A stretch of 64,000 bases of DNA from an uncultured Myxococcales bacterium. GTDB taxonomy: Bacteria > Myxococcota_A > UBA9042 > DTJE01. Positions within the stretch are counted from its first letter, which is position 1, and each line of letters begins with the position of its first letter. This document shows, piece by piece, positions 61,061 to 64,000 of this stretch. The notes beneath the pieces are model-generated. The model ran no database searches. It was not told the origin of the DNA and saw only the letters and a program-made list of their open reading frames with translations. The translations under genes and the position numbers were made by a program. The stretch covers positions 186,001-250,000 of the forward strand of contig CAIZWN010000068.1 of assembly GCA_903936705.1 (NCBI GenBank), read 5' to 3'.

Positions 61061-61903
61061 TCATTGTGCCGGAGGCGTGGTGCCGGTCGGTTCACCTTCA
61101 TCCGGCTGTTCCTGCGCCGGGGCGATGACCTGCAGCCGTTCGAATGCCGCCACGCAGTCGGCATCCCACTTGGCGCCGGCCTGCCCACGAAGAATCTCCA
61201 GCGCCGCCTGGTGCGTCATACCCTTCTGATAGGGCCGGTCGGTCGTCATGGCATCATAGCCGTCTGCGACCGCTATGATCCGGGCTCCCAGGGGGATGTC
61301 GTTACCCTTCATGCGGCGCGGATACCCCTTGCCGTCGATCCGCTCGTGGTGAGCGTGGATAATCGTTACCACTTCTCCCAGAAAATCCAGATGTTTCAGG
61401 ATCTCCGCCCCTGCTCCGGGATGCGCCATGATCTCCTTCACCACGTCAGGCGGGTTCCTGGCCTCGTGCGGCTGGAAGATCCGATCCGAGCAGCCGATCT
61501 TGCCGATGTCGTGCAGCACGCCGGCCGTCCGAACCAGTTCCACCGTCACTGGGGCCAGTCCCATTTCGCAGGCGATCAGTGCGGCGATGCCGGCCACGCG
61601 TTCGGCATGGCCGCGGGTGTATGCGTCGCGCGCCTCCAATGCCTGGGCCATGGACGAGACCGTCTGCAGCGAATTGCGCTTGATCTGTTCGTTCAGGCTG
61701 CGAAGTTCCTGGACCAGCAGTTCGAGTTGATATTCCCGGGTCTCCACCTTGACCATCATCATTCCCATCGCCTCAGCGATGATCCTGATCGGCCCAGGCA
61801 CGTCACTGCCGGTAAGCGCCATGATGTCGTTGGAGTAGTTTCCACCGGCCACGTTCTCGATGATCGCCAGCAACTGCGAAAGTTCATTTGATTGGTCGTT
61901 CAT
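61061..61903 (-). CDS. HD-GYP-type phosphodiesterase
   Basis: 280 residues from the ATG at 61903, which overlaps the stop of a small upstream ORF (ATGA); a TTG at 61927 is the alternative. Residues 1-70 are a helical N-terminal module (VAGGNYSNDIMALTGSDVPG) resembling a short sensory or HAMP-like segment, without a membrane span. Residues 70-255 are an HD-GYP domain: HAERVAGIAALIA, the metal motif HDIGKIG, MAHPGAGAEILKHL, IIHAHHERIDGKGYP and ARIIAVADGYDAMTTDRPY. The complete HD and GYP motifs fit hydrolysis of c-di-GMP (or a related dinucleotide). A short tail is Pro/Gln-rich. It follows glgX on the same strand. Confidence 0.9.
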   Translation of the reverse strand: MNDQSNELSQLLAIIENVAGGNYSNDIMALTGSDVPGPIRIIAEAMGMMMVKVETREYQLELLVQELRSLNEQIKRNSLQTVSSMAQALEARDAYTRGHAERVAGIAALIACEMGLAPVTVELVRTAGVLHDIGKIGCSDRIFQPHEARNPPDVVKEIMAHPGAGAEILKHLDFLGEVVTIIHAHHERIDGKGYPRRMKGNDIPLGARIIAVADGYDAMTTDRPYQKGMTHQAALEILRGQAGAKWDADCVAAFERLQVIAPAQEQPDEGEPTGTTPPAQ

Positions 61904-61986
61904 TTCGCGCCTCGCGTTCCCGGCCAATAAACCTCCGGAAGGTTCATGATCCTTTCCTGACTGACTATTCCGGACTGCGAAACCAT
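61900..61986 (-). CDS. 28-codon leader ORF coupled to the HD-GYP gene
   Basis: ATG at 61986 preceded by a perfect AAGGAGG (61994-62000) with a 7-nt gap, running 28 codons (begins MVSQSGIVSQERIM, contains PEVYWPG) to a TGA that overlaps the HD-GYP ATG by ATGA. The Shine-Dalgarno of this ORF is far better than that of the HD-GYP gene itself, so HD-GYP translation may depend on coupling. No homologue is recognised. It begins 31 nt after the glgX stop. Confidence 0.5.
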   Translation of the reverse strand: MVSQSGIVSQERIMNLPEVYWPGTRGAK

Positions 61987-62016
61987 CGACGATCCTCCTT
62001 CCTATTCACACGCCAG

Positions 62017-64000
62017 CTAGGTTGCCTTGGAGCTGCTGCGCCAAAACAGAACCACCAGTGACCTTTGTTGAACTGAATATGCGCCAGCACGAATCACGGC
62101 GGCTTCATTCCAGGGGCTGATGTCTTCGGGCGATTCCAGGGCGGTATCGATCCAGCGCCTCCAGTTGCACCCCGGCGACTCTGCGACGAGTGGGACCTCG
62201 AAGGTCAGTTGCTTCCAGTAGGCGTTGATCATCATGTGCACCATGAATCTGCCGCTTAGGCTTCTTACCGTGCAGGCGATGGAATGCGAGTCGGACCCCC
62301 AGTCCGGCTGGTCAAGTTTCACTCCGTGCCAGACCACTTTTGATTGCAGCAGAAACTGGTTCAGTGTCAGTCCGGGGTCATCCAGTGAAACGTCCCGCTT
62401 TTGACGGTCGGCAATCAGAACCTTTACGAATCTGAACAGGCCCGCATGTTTGGAATCAAAACCCCAATCCAGCCAGCTGATCTCGTTGTCCTGGCCGTAC
62501 GCATTATTGTTGCCCTGCTGAGTTCGCCTGACCTCGTCGCCCATCAACAGCATCGGCGTTCCAGCCGACAGCAGCGTTGCCGCAAGAAAGTTCTTTACCT
62601 GACGGTTCCTTAGCTGTTCGATTCCCGAATCGTTGGTTGGGCCTTCAGCTCCGCAGTTCCAGCTGAAATTTTCGTCGCTGCCGTCCCGGTTTGCCTCCCC
62701 GTTCGCCTCGTTATGCTTGCCGTCATAGGAAACCAGGTCCTCAAGCGTGAAACCGTCATGGCAGGTGACGAAATTGATGCTCTGTTCCGGCTCGCGCTCC
62801 TTGTGCCCATAGATGTCGGGGCTGCCCAGCAACCGGGATGCGAATTTCGAGACCGTGTCCCTGTCTCCCCTCAAAAAACTGCGCACATCGTCCCGAAACC
62901 TTCCATTCCATTCCTTCCAGTTGTCGCCGATGAAACTGCCGACCTGGTAAAGTCCGCCAGCATCCCATGGCTCGGCAATCAGCTTGATTCCCGCCAGCAC
63001 AGGATCCGTCTCGATGTCCCGGATCACGGCCGGATTCGACAGTGGCCGCCCCTGGGCGTCCCTTGTCAATACCGAGGCAAGGTCGAATCGAAACCCGTCG
63101 ACGTGCATTTCCTGGACCCAGTACCGAAGGCTGTCCAGGACCATGCGACGCACGTGGGGGTTGCTTGTGGCAAGCGTATTTCCGCAACCGGCATAGTTGC
63201 CGTAGTATCTTCTGTCAGGCTCCAGAAGATAGTAGGCGTCGTTCCCAAATCCACGGAAGGACAGAGTCGGCCCCTCATGATCGCCTTCCGCCGTGTGGTT
63301 ATAGACGACATCCAGGATCACCTCGATACCGGCGCGATGCAGCGCCTTTACCATGTCACGGAATTCATCGACCGGCCCCAGAGGGTCCTTCCTGAAGCTG
63401 TACGTTGAATGTGGAGCAAAAAGCGAGACCGGAGCATATCCCCAGTAGTTCTTGAATCCCGGGGGAGCATCCTGCTGGTCAAAGTGGTACACCGGCAGCA
63501 GTTCAACCGCGGTAACGCCCAGTTCCTGAAGATACGGGATCTTCTGGATCAGTCCCGCGTAGGTGCCCCGCCTATCCGCAGCAACACCAGAACTGGGATG
63601 GGCCGTGAACCCGCGGACGTGCATCTCGTAAATAATTGAACGTGCAAAAGGATGCCTTGGGTGAACGTCTCCTTCCCAGTCATACAGGCTGGGGTCAGCA
63701 ACCACGCTTTTCATGGCAGTGGCGCAGTTGTCACCTGGACAGCTTGCCTGCACGCGGCTGTAGTCTTCAGGTACGAAAACCGCCCTTCCGTAGGGATCCA
63801 GCAGCACCTTCTGGGGGTCGTAACGCATGCCGCGCTCGGGCTGGTGTGGACCGTGAACCCGATATCCGTAAACCTGTCCCGGTCCAACATCGGGAACAAA
63901 GACGTGCTGGTAGCAACCGGTCCTGTTCTTCTTCGGGTCAAGAAGGATCGTACGTTCCGGGGCGACATCGCCGGCCTTCCTGAAAAGCAGCAGCTCCACC
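62017..64000 (-). CDS. glgX: Glycogen debranching enzyme GlgX, 3' part
   Basis: Partial: the frame is open at the right edge, with at least 660 residues visible (the full enzyme is about 700). Family GH13 isoamylase/GlgX type: after an N-terminal CBM48-like domain (YGYRVHGPHQPERG, RYDPQKVLLDPYGRAV), the barrel shows VTAVELLPVYHFDQ, VILDVVYNHTAEG, the nucleophile in MHVDGFRFDLASVL, the acid in LIAEPWDAGG and the third Asp in VTCHDGFTLEDLV. These are the full catalytic triad. It trims alpha-1,6 branches from glycogen after phosphorylase. Upstream of the leader ORF and HD-GYP gene on the same strand. Confidence 0.96.
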   Translation of the reverse strand, partial: VELLLFRKAGDVAPERTILLDPKKNRTGCYQHVFVPDVGPGQVYGYRVHGPHQPERGMRYDPQKVLLDPYGRAVFVPEDYSRVQASCPGDNCATAMKSVVADPSLYDWEGDVHPRHPFARSIIYEMHVRGFTAHPSSGVAADRRGTYAGLIQKIPYLQELGVTAVELLPVYHFDQQDAPPGFKNYWGYAPVSLFAPHSTYSFRKDPLGPVDEFRDMVKALHRAGIEVILDVVYNHTAEGDHEGPTLSFRGFGNDAYYLLEPDRRYYGNYAGCGNTLATSNPHVRRMVLDSLRYWVQEMHVDGFRFDLASVLTRDAQGRPLSNPAVIRDIETDPVLAGIKLIAEPWDAGGLYQVGSFIGDNWKEWNGRFRDDVRSFLRGDRDTVSKFASRLLGSPDIYGHKEREPEQSINFVTCHDGFTLEDLVSYDGKHNEANGEANRDGSDENFSWNCGAEGPTNDSGIEQLRNRQVKNFLAATLLSAGTPMLLMGDEVRRTQQGNNNAYGQDNEISWLDWGFDSKHAGLFRFVKVLIADRQKRDVSLDDPGLTLNQFLLQSKVVWHGVKLDQPDWGSDSHSIACTVRSLSGRFMVHMMINAYWKQLTFEVPLVAESPGCNWRRWIDTALESPEDISPWNEAAVIRAGAYSVQQRSLVVLFWRSSSKAT

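Overview
The window looks like chromosomal DNA of a high-GC Gram-negative bacterium of the Myxococcota or a nearby former deltaproteobacterial group. The pointers are a Cys-rich surface protein ending in a MYXO-CTERM-like Cys/transmembrane/Arg tail, many lipoproteins with acidic Asp-Val-rich stalks, a Ser/Thr kinase joined to a PilZ-like domain, a GYF-domain membrane protein, and a 1789-residue lipoprotein built from 8-Cys repeats. Species cannot be named from sequence reading alone. No insertion sequence, prophage or confirmed CRISPR array was seen. Two gene remnants (DUF1003 and Fic family) and one short direct-repeat pair are the only signs of decay or rearrangement.

Region by region. (1) 1-933: 3' part of a Cys-rich surface protein. 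(2) 1095-11385: a six-gene exopolysaccharide operon with Pel-type pelD, pelE, pelF and pelG, preceded not by pelA-pelB-pelC but by a BcsB-like gene and a DUF2194-type deacetylase-like gene. It has a good promoter and a foldable leader. (3) 11407-15728, minus strand: truD, a HAD-TsaC fusion and a HEAT-repeat protein. (4) 15942-21978: small envelope genes, a metallo-beta-lactamase-fold hydrolase, rpsA with a strong promoter and a structured leader, then a GYF protein, lipB and a release-factor-like gene on the minus strand. (5) 22228-31801: a lipoprotein with a DUF1302/DUF1329 outer-membrane pair, a ceramidase-like lipoprotein, a GT-C-type membrane glycosyltransferase, and an acetoacetate-decarboxylase-family plus ketopantoate-reductase-family pair. 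(6) 31947-36181: a MerR-like/von Willebrand A operon with an operator dyad, divergent from the kinase-PilZ gene. (7) 36340-44458: tRNA-Leu(UAA), a DUF1003 remnant, proB-proA, two large lipoproteins and a sphingosine-1-phosphate-lyase-like enzyme. (8) 44505-50963, minus strand: a Cys-rich lipoprotein, a penicillin-acylase-family lipoprotein, a beta-barrel and a C45-like lipoprotein. (9) 51154-57898: a DUF819 membrane protein and the giant repeat lipoprotein. (10) 57969-64000: Fic remnant, beta-propeller-like lipoprotein, a 28-bp direct repeat pair, tcdA, an HD-GYP protein coupled to a 28-codon leader ORF, and the partial glycogen-debranching gene glgX.

Functional threads. Cyclic-di-GMP recurs: PelD keeps the RxxD inhibitory-site motif with a ruined GGDEF signature, the kinase carries a PilZ-like domain, and an HD-GYP phosphodiesterase lies at the right end. 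tRNA modification recurs (TruD, the TsaC part of the fusion for t6A, TcdA for cyclic t6A). Envelope display dominates the rest. The most unusual items are the hybrid Pel/BcsB/DUF2194 operon, the 36-repeat Cys-rich lipoprotein, the pair of Ntn-hydrolase-like lipoproteins flanking a beta-barrel, and the candidate structured leaders of the pel operon and of rpsA.
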